A stretch of 64,000 nucleotides of DNA from Miscanthus floridulus (taxonomy: Eukaryota > Streptophyta > Magnoliopsida > Poales > Poaceae): assembly GCF_019320115.1 (NCBI RefSeq), contig NC_089587.1, positions 86,430,506 through 86,494,505 of the forward strand, read 5' to 3'. The translations under genes and the position numbers were made by a program. A model generated the notes under the pieces. It saw nothing but the letters and a program-made list of their open reading frames with translations. It made no database searches and was not told the origin of the DNA. This document shows, piece by piece, positions 1 to 10,267 of this stretch. Position 1 is the stretch's first letter. Each line of letters opens with the position of its first letter.

Positions 1-563
1 TGCTTAGGCACCCAAATGGCTTTAGCACTAGTTTGTGGTGAACACATCACCTTGCTAGTGTTAACTCCATTTGTGGTCTTCCTAAGCTTTAGCACTAGGT
101 CATGCGCTGCTTGCACTTCTTGCTCCGGCTCGGCGCTCTTGAGGTCTTGTGAGACTTCTTCGCTGCATGAAGACACATTGGACAAATTTTCCATTGACTC
201 AATCTCAAGTGCATCATCACATTTGGATTTTTCATATAACTCAACAAGCCTAGTCCAAATGAGATGAGCACTCTCCGGAGGTGATTGTCCATTGAAGATT
301 GCCTCATCTTGAACCTCTACACTTAATGTACTCAAAATGACATTAACAGCTTGAGCATTGAGTTGCACGCATATCTCTTCCTCTTTTGACAAATTTTTAC
401 AGTTGCTCCAATCAACTATAGGAAGAGGTATACTTGCATCCACAATATGCTGAACAAGAGGACTAATATCTCTAAAAGCATTGAGTATATGAATTGACCA
501 AGGTAGAAAGTTTGAACCATCATTTTGGAGAAGCACCAGCTCTAACTCGATAGACGTCGACAT
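1..563 (-). CDS. copia gag polyprotein, N-terminal part (partial, runs off window)
   Basis: The frame is open from the ATG at 563 to the window edge, 187 codons without a stop. The start lies about 40 nt after the primer-binding site, as expected for gag. The protein begins MSTSIELELVLLQNDG and continues with a UBN2-like capsid pattern (SNFLPWSIHILNAF, LIWTRLVELYEKSKC). It ends with KAIWVPK, a motif that in the gag of the copia element at 44.0-45.2 kb lies after the zinc knuckle. No CCHC knuckle is visible before that motif, so this gag may be shortened. The intact frame suggests a young or still-coding copy. Confidence 0.75.
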   Translation of the reverse strand, partial: MSTSIELELVLLQNDGSNFLPWSIHILNAFRDISPLVQHIVDASIPLPIVDWSNCKNLSKEEEICVQLNAQAVNVILSTLSVEVQDEAIFNGQSPPESAHLIWTRLVELYEKSKCDDALEIESMENLSNVSSCSEEVSQDLKSAEPEQEVQAAHDLVLKLRKTTNGVNTSKVMCSPQTSAKAIWVPK

Positions 564-601
564 CCTTTTCTTACGGTGGTGAAGCTTTAGGTGAGAACCT
601 C

Positions 602-613
602 GCTCTGATACCA
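602..613 (-). promoter_or_regulatory. primer-binding site (tRNA-iMet) of copia A
   Basis: The minus strand reads TGGTATCAGAGC, the classic complement of the 3' end of plant initiator Met tRNA. It lies just inside the LTR and primes minus-strand DNA synthesis. Confidence 0.9.
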
Positions 614-615
614 AT

Positions 616-2906
616 TGAAAGGACCTAGGATGCCACCTAGAGGGGGGGTGAATAGGCGTTTCTAAAAATTAACACCTTTAAATGCAGAAATGATTAGTAA
701 AGTGAGTTTCCAAAATGGAAACTCCAAATAAAGAGTAAAACCACCCCTCACAAGTTAGACACAAAGTATACAAGGTATAAAGAATATATATAGAAGCTAC
801 AACCCTGCAACACAAAGTTAGAACAGAGAACAAATATATTCTGCATAGGCAGGAAATACCGGACATGTCCGGTACATACCAGACGTGTCCGGTATGCATG
901 GTTTCTGCAAAGCAGCCCCAAACTTGCTCCTTTCGATTTCTATCTTCAAACCAAACTACAGGTATCTACTAGAGATGACAATATACACAAAGAACCTGCA
1001 CAAGAGCTAGAGCAACATAAATATCGAATGAAATACGAATTGAGACATGATATTTGTTTTACCGAAGTTCAGACTAGTTCGAGTCCTACTCTCCGTTGAG
1101 GGGGCTATGGGCGACCTAGCGAAGGTCAGCCCTAGAGGGTACCACGAAGGTCACTCTAGCCGGAGTCTTTTCCAACTCCTTTTCCTCCTTCCACTAGTTG
1201 ATTCCAAGGTGGCAGAATCGACCGTTACAAACTTTTCAAGGCACACCACAATCGCTCGACTGCTCTCCAGTGATGCCTAGCCGTTGAGGACCGAAGATTC
1301 CAAGAGTAACAAATGCAAATCACAAAATAGACAATATGCACAAGAGCTCAAGTGGTGGCTTTCTCTCTTTTTCAAATTATCTCTTAACCCACAAATGGAT
1401 TTTATGATTTGGATCACACACTCACTAAGAGAGGGTTTGGGAGAGTTGGCAAGGCTCAAAAACATGTATTGCAACCAGCAGAATTAGCAGCCTCCAAAGG
1501 TGGAGGCTTCGGGGTATTTATAGCCCCCTTAGAAAAACTAGCCGTTTTATAGCCGTTGCCATACTAGACACATACCGAACACGTCCGGTATGACTTACAC
1601 TGTGTCAATGGTAACAGAGTTACAGTGACATTGTGAGGCGTCGGAACTCCCGATGAATGCTGAAACTTCTAACCGTCGGAACTCCTGACTCACGTCGGAA
1701 CTCTCGACCCTCAGCACATTTGAAAACTATGGTAACTGAGTTAAAGTATGTGAGGTGTCAGAACTTCCGACCATCGGAGCTCACGATTCACGTCGGAACT
1801 CCTGACCCTCAAGGCATTTTAAAACTAGCCGTTGGCCTCTGGCCGTCCATACCAAACATGTCCGGTATGACCACCACAATGAACTCTCCAAGTCAGTTAA
1901 GCGCGAGACGTCGGAACTCCCGACCATTGCCAGAACCAACCCGAGATCAACAACATTACCATTGCAGGGCAAATAACGAACACGTCCGGTATCAATACCG
2001 GACATGTCCGGTATTTATAGAACCAGCAAAAACCAGGTTAGCTCTTTTTGTCTCTCAAACACTCAAAATTCATATGGGTTGGCTTGAGCACTTATAAAAC
2101 ATTATCTATCAACATGATGCATCCCTCTTAATAGCACAACATTCCTATTAACTCAAATTTAAAAGTATAACGAATTTAAACCTTTTGAGTTGATCTCTTT
2201 CAACCAAAAACGTGTATTCCAATCTTCATCAAGTGATGGTGCCAACATGTCAACTTTGATCTTTTTCACTTGAGCATAGCCATCTTGAGTACATGACTTG
2301 ATTCCATTCATTAAATATGAATAACTCCAAATGCATCAAGTCACTTTCAACACTTTGTCCAATATAGATTTGATCCTCCACATCAACATGACCATCATAG
2401 CTTGATTAGTACCTCAACTAAATGCAAGTACTTTCTTCTTCACCCTAGCTAGGTTCTTCGGCCGCCAAGCCGTCGCTTGCCCTTCACCCTTGCTTAGTAC
2501 CTCGAAGCATTTTCTTGCTATCTTCACCATCTCAAGCCATCAAGTCACATCTTGTGTTGAATCATCCATTCATTTGTATTATCATCTTTTTAATTTTAAT
2601 TTAGCAAGCTTCAAATATGAGACCATTCCATATGCAATCCCTCATGTCTCATCAACTAGTTTTTACCGGGCTTGCTTTCACATAGTACATGGAAATCCCA
2701 CAATAAATAAGCCTTTGCATGAATTCCATTTGCATTGTTGTCTTGTGCTTGAACTAGATTGTTTATACAACAACACATTATTTTAGCTTTTATTAAGTAC
2801 CTATGAGATAACCTATTACCTGTTCACACTTAGCAAATGGGTTATATCTTTAATCACGTTGTCATTCAATCATCCAAAACCCACTAAAGGGCTAGATGCA
2901 CTTTCA
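616..2906 (-). repeat. 5' LTR of copia A (2291 bp)
   Basis: The LTR is bounded by TGAAAG at 616 and CTTTCA at 2906 (plus-strand view), a short terminal inverted repeat. It carries many dispersed copies of two palindrome-like motifs, one built on CCGGACATGTCCGG and one on GTCGGAACTCCCGAC. No protein-coding content is supported; the open frames seen in it are short. Confidence 0.8.
856..2014. repeat. palindromic CCGGACATGTCCGG-type repeats in LTR A
   Basis: Copies lie at about 856-875, 876-895, 1571-1592, 1846-1867, 1976-1990 and 1995-2014. The last is a perfect 20-bp palindrome, ATACCGGACATGTCCGGTAT. GTCGGAACT..CGAC motifs alternate with them between 1640 and 1925. The function is unknown; they could form cruciforms or bind a dimeric factor. 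Confidence 0.7.
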
Positions 2907-2972
2907 CAAAGAAACACTAGTAAATTCACAATAGCGTTCCAGAAAATATAAAAATGAAAAACATAAAGATAC

Positions 2973-3264
2973 CTTATCTATGTAGTCATAGATGTCAAGC
3001 ATACTATACTCTGTTATTCCCGTCATTGTATAAGTCTTTCCGCTGCTTGTTTGCCCATAGGCAAATATGATTGCTGCCAAGTAGAAGAAATGCATGCTAA
3101 AACATGTGTTAGTTCACATCGGTTCATCACTAAAAATGGAAGTGGCAGGACAAAGCTGTTTCTCTTGTGCATACAGTTAATTCCGCAGACAACTGAAAGA
3201 GCAACTTCTTTTGCTCCTTCCTCATAGACTTGTCGTGTAGAGCAATTGGGGCCAAACATCCTAT
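2973..3264 (-). pseudogene. kinesin motor-domain fragment (two exons)
   Basis: Two minus-strand exons, 3264-3175 and 3073-2973, splice in frame with consensus sites (CAG acceptors; GTATGC and GTATCT donors). The joined peptide starts [17 protein letters not shown], contains the P-loop GQTSSGKT and continues [11 protein letters not shown]. This matches the N-terminal motor of plant kinesin-7 (NACK-like) proteins. The 101-nt exon would feed a next exon that is absent, because copia A begins 62 bp downstream. No upstream exon with the start of the motor was found up to 4650. The reading frame is undamaged, so this is a recent truncation or a captured gene fragment. Confidence 0.8.
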
Positions 3265-4650
3265 CTGATGGGGACAAGAAACAAGCACAATATGAGCAAA
3301 CAACAGCCAGTAAAATGTCTAAAGAACACCAACTCCTCCTTTTTGTTCTAAAAAAACACCAACAATTTAGTGAACACCACTGCAACTGGTAAGTTAAGGT
3401 ATACTGAATTTTGCAACAAAAAATGAACCGAGCTCTGCTGCTGCTACTCACCATAGGTGTAGGCGTTGGGGAACTAATAAATTCTAATGAATTGATAAAA
3501 AGCTCTAAGCCTAGAACAATACGAAGCAGTACCAATGAAGATGAGGAATGCCCATGATTGTTTTCCAGTAGCCAAATAAGTGGGATAAACAAATACATAA
3601 AGAGAACAATGATTTCAGATGCGATGCACAGACCATGAGACAAATTTAGCCGGTTGGTTAGTGAAGTGTGAACAAATTAAGCACCAATGCGATGCACAGA
3701 CCATGCGATAGAAGTAGAACCTGAAAAAAGGATCGCAGCAAGCACTGGACTTCAGTAGGGATTCTACTGCGATCTGAGATGCACGAATCAAAGAAATGAA
3801 CAATAGATCAAGAAACACTGAAACTAATAGCTGACACATGGTGCACCAAACTTCACTAGGGATTCTACAGCGCGCTAATCCTAGACCAAAACTGATTTCC
3901 ATCTCCCATAGGCATTTGAGCAAACAGGCGGAGCGCATGCTATTGCATACCTTGGAGCACGGGAGCAGCACCATGAAGGTAGCCCCGCCGCTAGCACGGC
4001 CTAGCGAGCGTCAGTAACAGCAGGGGCGGGGCATGAAGCACTACCCGACGTCGTCTACAGCGCCACTGGCCGTGTCCTCCTCTCCCTGCTCAGCCTTGCC
4101 CCTAGCCTGCGCTGTCGGAGTAGGTGCACCGTGGGCATGCCAAACGCAGGCGGCAGCAGGCAGCACGCCGTCCTCCTCCACGTTGACGATCCCTGCTATG
4201 GCTGCTGCGGGCGGGCTGGCGGTGCGGGGCGAGGTGGGCGTGGAGCACGAGAAGGGGAGTGGCACGTGGAGCGGGAGTCGGGGACGGCGATGCCGCCGCC
4301 AGCTTCACCACCTCGGACCGCCACGTCTGCGAGCGCACCTCGTCGCCCGCACCCTTCGGCAACGAGGACGGCCACTGCCGCCGCCAATGGGATCACAGAC
4401 GCCGCCGCCAATGGGAGCACGGCCACCGCTGCCAAAGGGAGCACGGACGCCGCCGGGCCCGATCTCGCCACGTCCAACGCCTTCGCCGGATGTACGCGAT
4501 GATGCCGTTCACAGGGGACTGGTGAGGACGGATCGCGTGCCCTGGCCACCGTAGCCCTGCCCTCGTGCTCCGCCGCAATACGAAGTCTCGGTGAGGAGGA
4601 AGAACAGAGACGAGAGAGTGGCATGGTCTGAACTTGAGAAATACATGAGA
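3265..4650. other. unassigned sequence upstream of the kinesin fragment
   Basis: Positions 3265-3990 look like intron or intergenic DNA. Positions 4000-4620 are strongly GC-rich with overlapping open frames in several phases and low-complexity Pro/Ala/Arg translations, typical of a GC-rich 5' leader or captured fragment. No domain is recognised. Confidence 0.4.
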
Positions 4651-4948
4651 CAAACTATACTAATTCGATCGTCCTGTACTACTCAAACATTATATTTTAT
4701 TATAAATTTACCATTCTACCCTTAATTATATAAAAGAAATTCGAAAATAGAATTATCGCACCATTTTTTAAGGTGTTGATCCACTAATTTTAGTATGCAC
4801 TTGGTGCAAATGGTCCCACCATTTAGTACGCACTTGGTGCCTTCCCGGTGCCTCTCCAATTGGTTCCTCTTGGTTCATCTACTTTTTTTGGCCGTCGGAT
4901 CGCTCCTCATGAGCCGTCCATTTTCTGACAACCATTGTAAAAATTCTC

Positions 4949-4951
<3 letters not shown>

Positions 4952-5008
<57 letters not shown>
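4952..5008. repeat. (AT)n microsatellite
   Basis: This is an uninterrupted AT dinucleotide run of about 57 bp. It leads directly into a 30-bp perfect palindrome at 5008-5037. Confidence 0.95.
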
Positions 5009-5013
<5 letters not shown>

Positions 5014-5074
5014 TGACTATATATATAGTCATTAATTATTTCATAATATTTTTTCCTCTTCTTTTAAACCCCCC

Positions 5075-5150
<76 letters not shown>
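5075..5150. repeat. (CT)n-(AT)n compound microsatellite
   Basis: About 20 bp of CT repeat is followed by about 56 bp of AT repeat. It abuts the left end of the MITE at 5151. Confidence 0.95.
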
Positions 5151-5154
<4 letters not shown>

Positions 5155-5420
5155 CTACTATCCTATAGCTGGCTGCAGAATAACTTATTCTGTAGCCACT
5201 TTGAGTTACGATAATTACTATGTTAATTTACGAGATTTACAGTAACTCCTTACTAAGTGGTTTACTATAACGTTATGGTAAATATTCCCATGTGTTATAG
5301 TAACCCAACTATCGTAAATATGTATTGACATTATGGTAAATTAGTATATAAAATTATGGTAAATAGAGGTGGCTACAGAATAACTTATTTTGTAGCCGGC
5401 TGCTGAATAGCCTCTCCCTA
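5151..5420. mobile_element. MITE inserted in a TA microsatellite
   Basis: A 270-bp AT-rich unit has inverted ends of about 50 bp. The left arm contains CTGGCTGCAGAATAACTTAT and the right arm the reverse complement with a few differences. Each arm also holds an internal near-palindrome (CAGAATAACTTATTCTG). TA repeats flank both sides, so the target duplication cannot be read. Grass MITEs that target TA microsatellites are known (Micron in rice); membership of that family is only an inference. No coding capacity is seen. Confidence 0.65.
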
Positions 5421-5596
5421 TATATATATATATATATTATGAAATAATTAATGACTAACCCAGTTGATGAACCAGGAGAGGCTAAACGTCCTTGGCTTCT
5501 TAATCTTGAGCCACAGGATGCAGGGAAGCTGTTCAATTGTAGTAGCGTCGGTTCGGTCAAATTAGTACATCAACAACTTGCATTGCTACTATAATA

Positions 5597-5748
5597 CATA
5601 CATACATACATTCATACGTATGTGTACGTACACACATACGCACATACATACGTACACGCGTACATACATACATACGTACATACACACACATACATACGTA
5701 CGTACGTACGTACGTACGTACATACGTACATACATACATACATACAAA
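5597..5748. repeat. (CATA/CGTA)n microsatellite
   Basis: A tract of about 150 bp is made of CATA and CGTA tetranucleotides with CACA interruptions. It sits just beyond the last recognisable coding stretch of the LHT pseudogene. The open frames through it (Tyr/Thr/His/Val repeats) are artefacts. Confidence 0.95.
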
Positions 5749-5780
5749 GATCTCATAATTGAAAGAAAAATTGTCAAGGA

Positions 5781-7968
5781 TCTCTCACATAGTAGGTTGT
5801 CGGTGCAAATGCGAAACCCCCCGAAGAACGGCACGGCGATGCCAACCAGAGCTGTGAACACTGCACATACGACACAAGATGCATGGAGCAACAAATAAAT
5901 GATGAACAACACAATATAATACGTCAATTAATAGGTTTTCTTAGACACTAGACTATGCATGTAATCAGATCAGATCAATTAATAAATGCATTGGATATAT
6001 AAGTACTTACTAGCATAGAGTGAGCGCGCTATCAAACGGAGAGGCAGACCTGGCCTGAACCGAAGTTTCTTCACCAGGAACGTCTCGAGCATGTCAAACA
6101 CGGGCATGGCGTGGATCTATTATAGATGTATGTCGATCAGAAATGTCATCAATATAATCAATGAATCAATGCAATAATACATATGGGATTAGGGGATCGA
6201 CGACGGGCCAGGGACCTAGCTACTATCAGACCTGGTCGCTGCCGATGACGTGGACCACGACGAAGATGTTGGCCATGGCGATGAGCCAGCGTGGCTTCTC
6301 AAGTGTGATGAGGATGTTGTCGTCAACGGCATTGCCGAAGACATAGTAGCCGATGAACGCCACGGGGAGGTAGCAGATGGCGACGACGATGTAGGACGCC
6401 CTGCCACATGGGCTTCTTGGACGGCTTGTCGGGCGTGGACGGGTTGGTGGCTTGGATGTCCAGCACCACGTTGTGGCCCGCGTACGCGAACGCCACATCC
6501 CCCAGCGCGCTCAGGAAGTTGAACGTCGTCTGCCCCGTCGACATCGACGCCTTCTTGCTGTAGTCCACGTCTGCGTGCCGCCCCTTGTGCACCGACGCCG
6601 CCCATGCAATCGTCGAGTAGCTGCATTATATATACAAGTATTGATTGAATTGATCATGATCCGCGATCCAAGAGTAGGGGTTTGCTATGGTACCCCAAGT
6701 AACTTTGAACCGTGGATGACAATTATCATATTTATTACCCCCTAAGAAGTAATAAGATGAATATAATTATATATATATTTTAAATAGGAAAATATCTTAC
6801 AATTGAATTTATTAGGTAAACTATCTTGCAATTAGATCAAACAAGCAGCATGCGAGATGGATGATCCTAGCACAGAGTCTTAGTCGTAACATTTCTTTAA
6901 AGTGATATTTGACTGACCCAATGCCAGTCTTAGTTGCAATGTTTGGCTATAGCCCCAACATGAATCATCATTGCAATGTTTTTTTTTTGAGGTATACGAA
7001 ATTGACATGATATGAACTATGCATATTACGGTTTGTAATGCAAATACAAGAAACATGTTAACTAGATTATCAAAACAAGAAACGAGACATGCTTTATATA
7101 GATCTTGACTCGTATTACTTTCAAAATAGATCTTGACTCGTGATCAAATCGGTGCTTCACAGTTCATCGGCAACAATTTCTAGAGAAAATATATTGAGCA
7201 AATAAAGTTAGTTGAGAAAATTTAGATGCTAATTTGTGAAGTAAATTCTGTACGTGTATAGCCAATCATGGCAATACAATTTTCTAATACTTAAATTAAA
7301 TTATGTGAAGGTGATTTGCCGTGCATGTCAATTGTCAAATCATACTTCATTCCCGTAATTAGGTGCATGGACAGTAACGTTGACATAATTTTCCATCTAA
7401 AACTAATAATTTGCTGGTTATTTCTTTTTTTTTTTAACTTTAGTTAATCATTTTACTTTTTCTTAAAATGAAGGGCTCAGATTTATTTGACCTCTTACCT
7501 CCTACTAGAAAGTAGTGTACCATAGCAAGGCTCCCAAGAGTAATCATTCAAGTAGTAATGACAGATAGCAGATGATAAGACAAACGTAAGCGACATGATC
7601 GCGGCGGCCAGGGAAACGAGTGTGATGGAGTTGAAGTTTGGGAGCTGCGAGAGGAGCAGGTGGATGGCGGCGAATATCATGATCCAGAGCCGGTGCGGAG
7701 GGGCTTGCAGTCCGGGCAAGCGACGGTGTAGCACTTCTCGAAGGACTTGCCGCCGGTGATCATGTAGACGATGCATACGCCGATCTCCACGATGAGCTGC
7801 TGCGGGACGACGATCCAAAGGCCCAGCTTGTCGCCGAACGCGTGTTGGCCGAGCTCGTGGTAGCGGTCGAAGCGCTTCCCCGGGACGCACTCGTGCATCT
7901 CAACCATCTGCCACAACGTGTACAGGGTGATCACCCAAGACAGGAGCATGGCCACCACGCCTGGACCC
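5781..7968 (-). pseudogene. LHT-type lysine/histidine amino-acid transporter pseudogene
   Basis: Four minus-strand exons are supported: 7968-7586, 6620-6232, 6116-6011 and 5860 to about 5781. Their peptides match the AAAP-family plasma-membrane transporters [74 protein letters not shown] and GIAVPFFGG. Intact LHT proteins have about 440 residues and some ten membrane spans. Here the first exon (N-terminus and first helix) is missing and the last exon is lost next to the microsatellite at 5597-5748. There are frameshifts near 7685 (one base missing after RTGS), near 6396 (short deletion after MWQG) and near 5817 (loss of a Gly-rich segment after PFFGG). Splice sites are conserved. The alternative, a real gene with sequencing errors, is less likely because both ends are also gone. 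Confidence 0.88.
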
Positions 7969-7989
7969 CTGCATGCAATTTCATATCCA

Positions 7990-9025
7990 TCCATTAATCG
8001 GTCAGCGGCGGATCTAGGATTTTATCAAAAAAAAAATATGCCAAACTAAAAAATTTTGTATGTAATTCGATAAAATCCATGTAGCAATTTGATGACAAAT
8101 TTTAAAATTTTCACAGTAGATCGGTATCATATACTAAATAAAATGAAAGGCTTATTATATTGAAAGGTTAAGATAAAAAATTGCACAAATTATATTTGAT
8201 GTAGTTCAAACACCAAATAACTAATAATTTAAAATATGCATAGAAGAAGCAAGATAAGTACGGCACAATGTAACAAAACTCTTGTGATGATATAATCATA
8301 ATTCATAGACGATGTAATTAATAATCTCTTTATATAACAAAGAAATAAATGAAGAATACAGACACGAAGAAAAAAAATATTAGTAATGGTGATCTCACTT
8401 GCGATTAAACAAACAATTTAAACAGAAAAAAATACTAACTCTACGGCATGGGCGAAACCCCGGTGTAACTAATCTCTGCAGTCTTGTTCGCATGAGGCAT
8501 TGTCATTAGGAAATCAAGCATGATTTTAGAATTTAGAGATGAGAAATCAGGCATGGTTTTAGAGATGAGAGATCACAGACGAGAAGGATTGCAAAAGAAA
8601 AAGAAGGAGAAGATCCATACTATGCACGAGAAAGAACAAGATGATTATTTCTACGATACGCCTAGCGCCCGGATGTCCGGCGCCAGGACGTGTCCGGACG
8701 CACCTCTAAAAACAGCAACTGCGTACAGAAACACCAACAGCATGCGTGCACACATCCCCATCCGTGGCCTATCTCCTCCACACCCCCATCCTGCCACCGC
8801 ACTGCCATCTCAGGGGCGCTCTCTCTGCAAGCCCCCCAACGCGCCGTGCAGTGCCGCACCCGTTTTTCGCGCTGCACACGGGGCCCGCGCCGCTCGAGCA
8901 ACAAGATGGGAAGGTCGCGCGGCGCCTCCGATTCGAAGAACCCGGCCGCGGCATCGTATGTATGCCCTGCCGGCTCTGGGAGAGACGAGGCAACAGAAGA
9001 TGGGGAGGTGAGATGCAACACCCGA
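7990..9025. other. unassigned region between LHT pseudogene and gypsy 1
   Basis: Positions 7990-8640 are AT-rich with poly-A stretches and no coding signal. Positions 8640-9025 are GC-rich with overlapping open frames in all phases and no recognised domain. The gypsy 1 LTR begins right after ACCCGA. Confidence 0.5.
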
Positions 9026-9160
9026 TGTCGGGTTCATAAACCTGGGGTCCCTAATGGACCTGCTTCCTAGCAAAAGCTCGGCCCAGCAGACAACGTTGCA
9101 AACGACACGTAACTTCTGGGCCGGCCCAGATACCTAACGACAGGCCAGAAGAGCGATCCA

Positions 9161-9340
9161 ATCTCCGACCGGAAGGCCTAGCCAAGGAGGAGATGACGCT
9201 CACTTCCGACTCCAACCCGCTTCTCTGACCGGAAGGCCTGGCCAAGAAGGGGACCACGCTCGCTTCCGATTCCGATCCGCTTATCCGACCAGAAGGCCTA
9301 GCCAAGGAGGGGGCGATGCTCACTTCCGACTCCGACCCGC
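9161..9340. repeat. 60-bp tandem repeat, three units, in LTR 1
   Basis: The phrase CCGACCGGAAGGCCT(A/G)GCCAA recurs at exact 60-bp spacing, with the same downstream CACTTCCGACTCC block. Such U3 repeats often act as enhancer units in plant LTRs; that role is inferred here. Confidence 0.85.
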
Positions 9341-9815
9341 CTCTCCGACTGGGAATACATCGAACCTCTACTTAAAGCTCTTTCTCTGACCGACGCTGTC
9401 GGAGCTGACTAGGAACAACCGAACGAGGACGTCCGCTCGGTAAGGACCCCAAGAATCAGGCGGAGCAGATAAGGCGAGGCGCTCAAAGTCAACCACAATA
9501 CCGAGGACTGTACCCTACGTGCCTACGGGATAGTACTGTCAGACCATGTCAAAAGGGTGCTTTGCAACCTTCCAGACATATCAGAACATAAACAGTGTTG
9601 TGGGCGCCGATATTTGTCCTACAGTATGGTAGGCGCTGACATTTGCCATACCAGAAGAACACGATGGAGTCTACCACATGCATCTAGGCATCAACAGTAT
9701 TGTGGGCACCGACAAACTGTCTTGTACCCGACGGCGTGGGCAACAAGACTAGGTAGCACACACACTCTCTTTCTCTCTCACACACTCTCTCTCTTGTAAG
9801 GCTATCCCTTTCACC

Positions 9816-9823
9816 TATAAAAG
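9816..9823 (+). promoter_or_regulatory. TATA box of gypsy 1 LTR
   Basis: TATAAAAG follows a CT-rich stretch about 400 bp before the LTR end, the expected place for the U3/R promoter. Confidence 0.6.
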
Positions 9824-10215
9824 AGGATGCGCTCTCTTCTAGGACGGAGGACGATTACGGACAACAGACGGATCATTCCGATTCATTCTCTGCTAGCTTT
9901 AGACACTCTAAAGCCACACAGAGCATACATTTGAATACTTAGCGCACGTAGGAGCTCCCATCACTCTTGGCCCTCTGGTCTAGAGTCCGACCGGACCTCT
10001 GATATTCCCCATCTTATTCCCACTTGTTTGTAACCTCACAGCAAACTTCGAGAACCTGGGCTCAGGAATAAAGTCATCGACCGACTCAAACTAGACATAG
10101 GGCACCTTGCCTGAACTAGTATAAACCCTGTGTCATTGAGTGCTAGGCCACATCTGATCACAACGTATGGCAAAACGATAAATATTTACTAGTTGGTCAC
10201 TTTTCACACCGACAG

Positions 10216-10233
10216 TTGGCGCCGTCCGTGGGG
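10216..10233 (+). promoter_or_regulatory. primer-binding site of gypsy 1
   Basis: TTGGCGCCGTCCGTGGGG lies one base after the LTR. TGGCGCCG-type sites are usual for this group of grass gypsy elements. Confidence 0.75.
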
Positions 10234-10267
10234 CCGCCGCCGTATGTTCACGCTTTTGGTCATCGAA

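Larger units (their letters stand above)
1..2906 (-). mobile_element. Ty1/copia retrotransposon A, 5' end (partial)
   Basis: Reading on the minus strand, a complete 5' LTR (616-2906) is followed by an initiator-Met-tRNA primer-binding site and an open gag frame that runs off the left edge. LTR ends are TGAAAG and CTTTCA. The layout and the tRNA-Met site are typical of copia elements of the SIRE type (family knowledge). The right flank starts CAAAG; the matching target duplication lies outside the window. It inserted into or next to an intron of the kinesin fragment at 2973-3264. Confidence 0.85.
5026..5457. repeat. 23-bp inverted repeat enclosing a MITE
   Basis: A 23-bp segment at 5026-5048 (starting TAGTCATTAATTATTTCATA) is repeated as its exact reverse complement at 5435-5457. 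The two arms enclose a poly-pyrimidine/TA tract and the MITE at 5151-5420. They may be the terminal inverted repeats of a second small element, or the result of an inversion at the TA-rich site. Confidence 0.6.
9026..10214 (+). repeat. 5' LTR of gypsy 1 (1189 bp)
   Basis: It starts TGTCGGGTTCATAAACC and ends CACACCGACA just before the primer-binding site. It holds a three-unit 60-bp tandem repeat and a TATA box. The U5 end resembles that of the minus-strand LTR at 62963-64000. Confidence 0.85.

Noticed and set aside
16..267. Plus-strand frame at the left edge
   Set aside because: Antisense shadow of the intact copia A gag on the minus strand.
4033..4653. Several overlapping frames of 70-170 codons on both strands
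   Set aside because: GC-rich DNA with Pro/Ala/Arg-rich translations in every phase and no domain; no frame stands out.
5578..5927. Frames rich in Tyr-Ile-His-Thr or Val-Cys-Met-Tyr repeats
   Set aside because: They are translations of the CATA/CGTA microsatellite; only the short end near 5860-5781 belongs to the LHT pseudogene.
8520..9073. Cluster of overlapping frames before gypsy 1
   Set aside because: GC-rich, inconsistent between phases, partly inside the LTR; no homology recognised.
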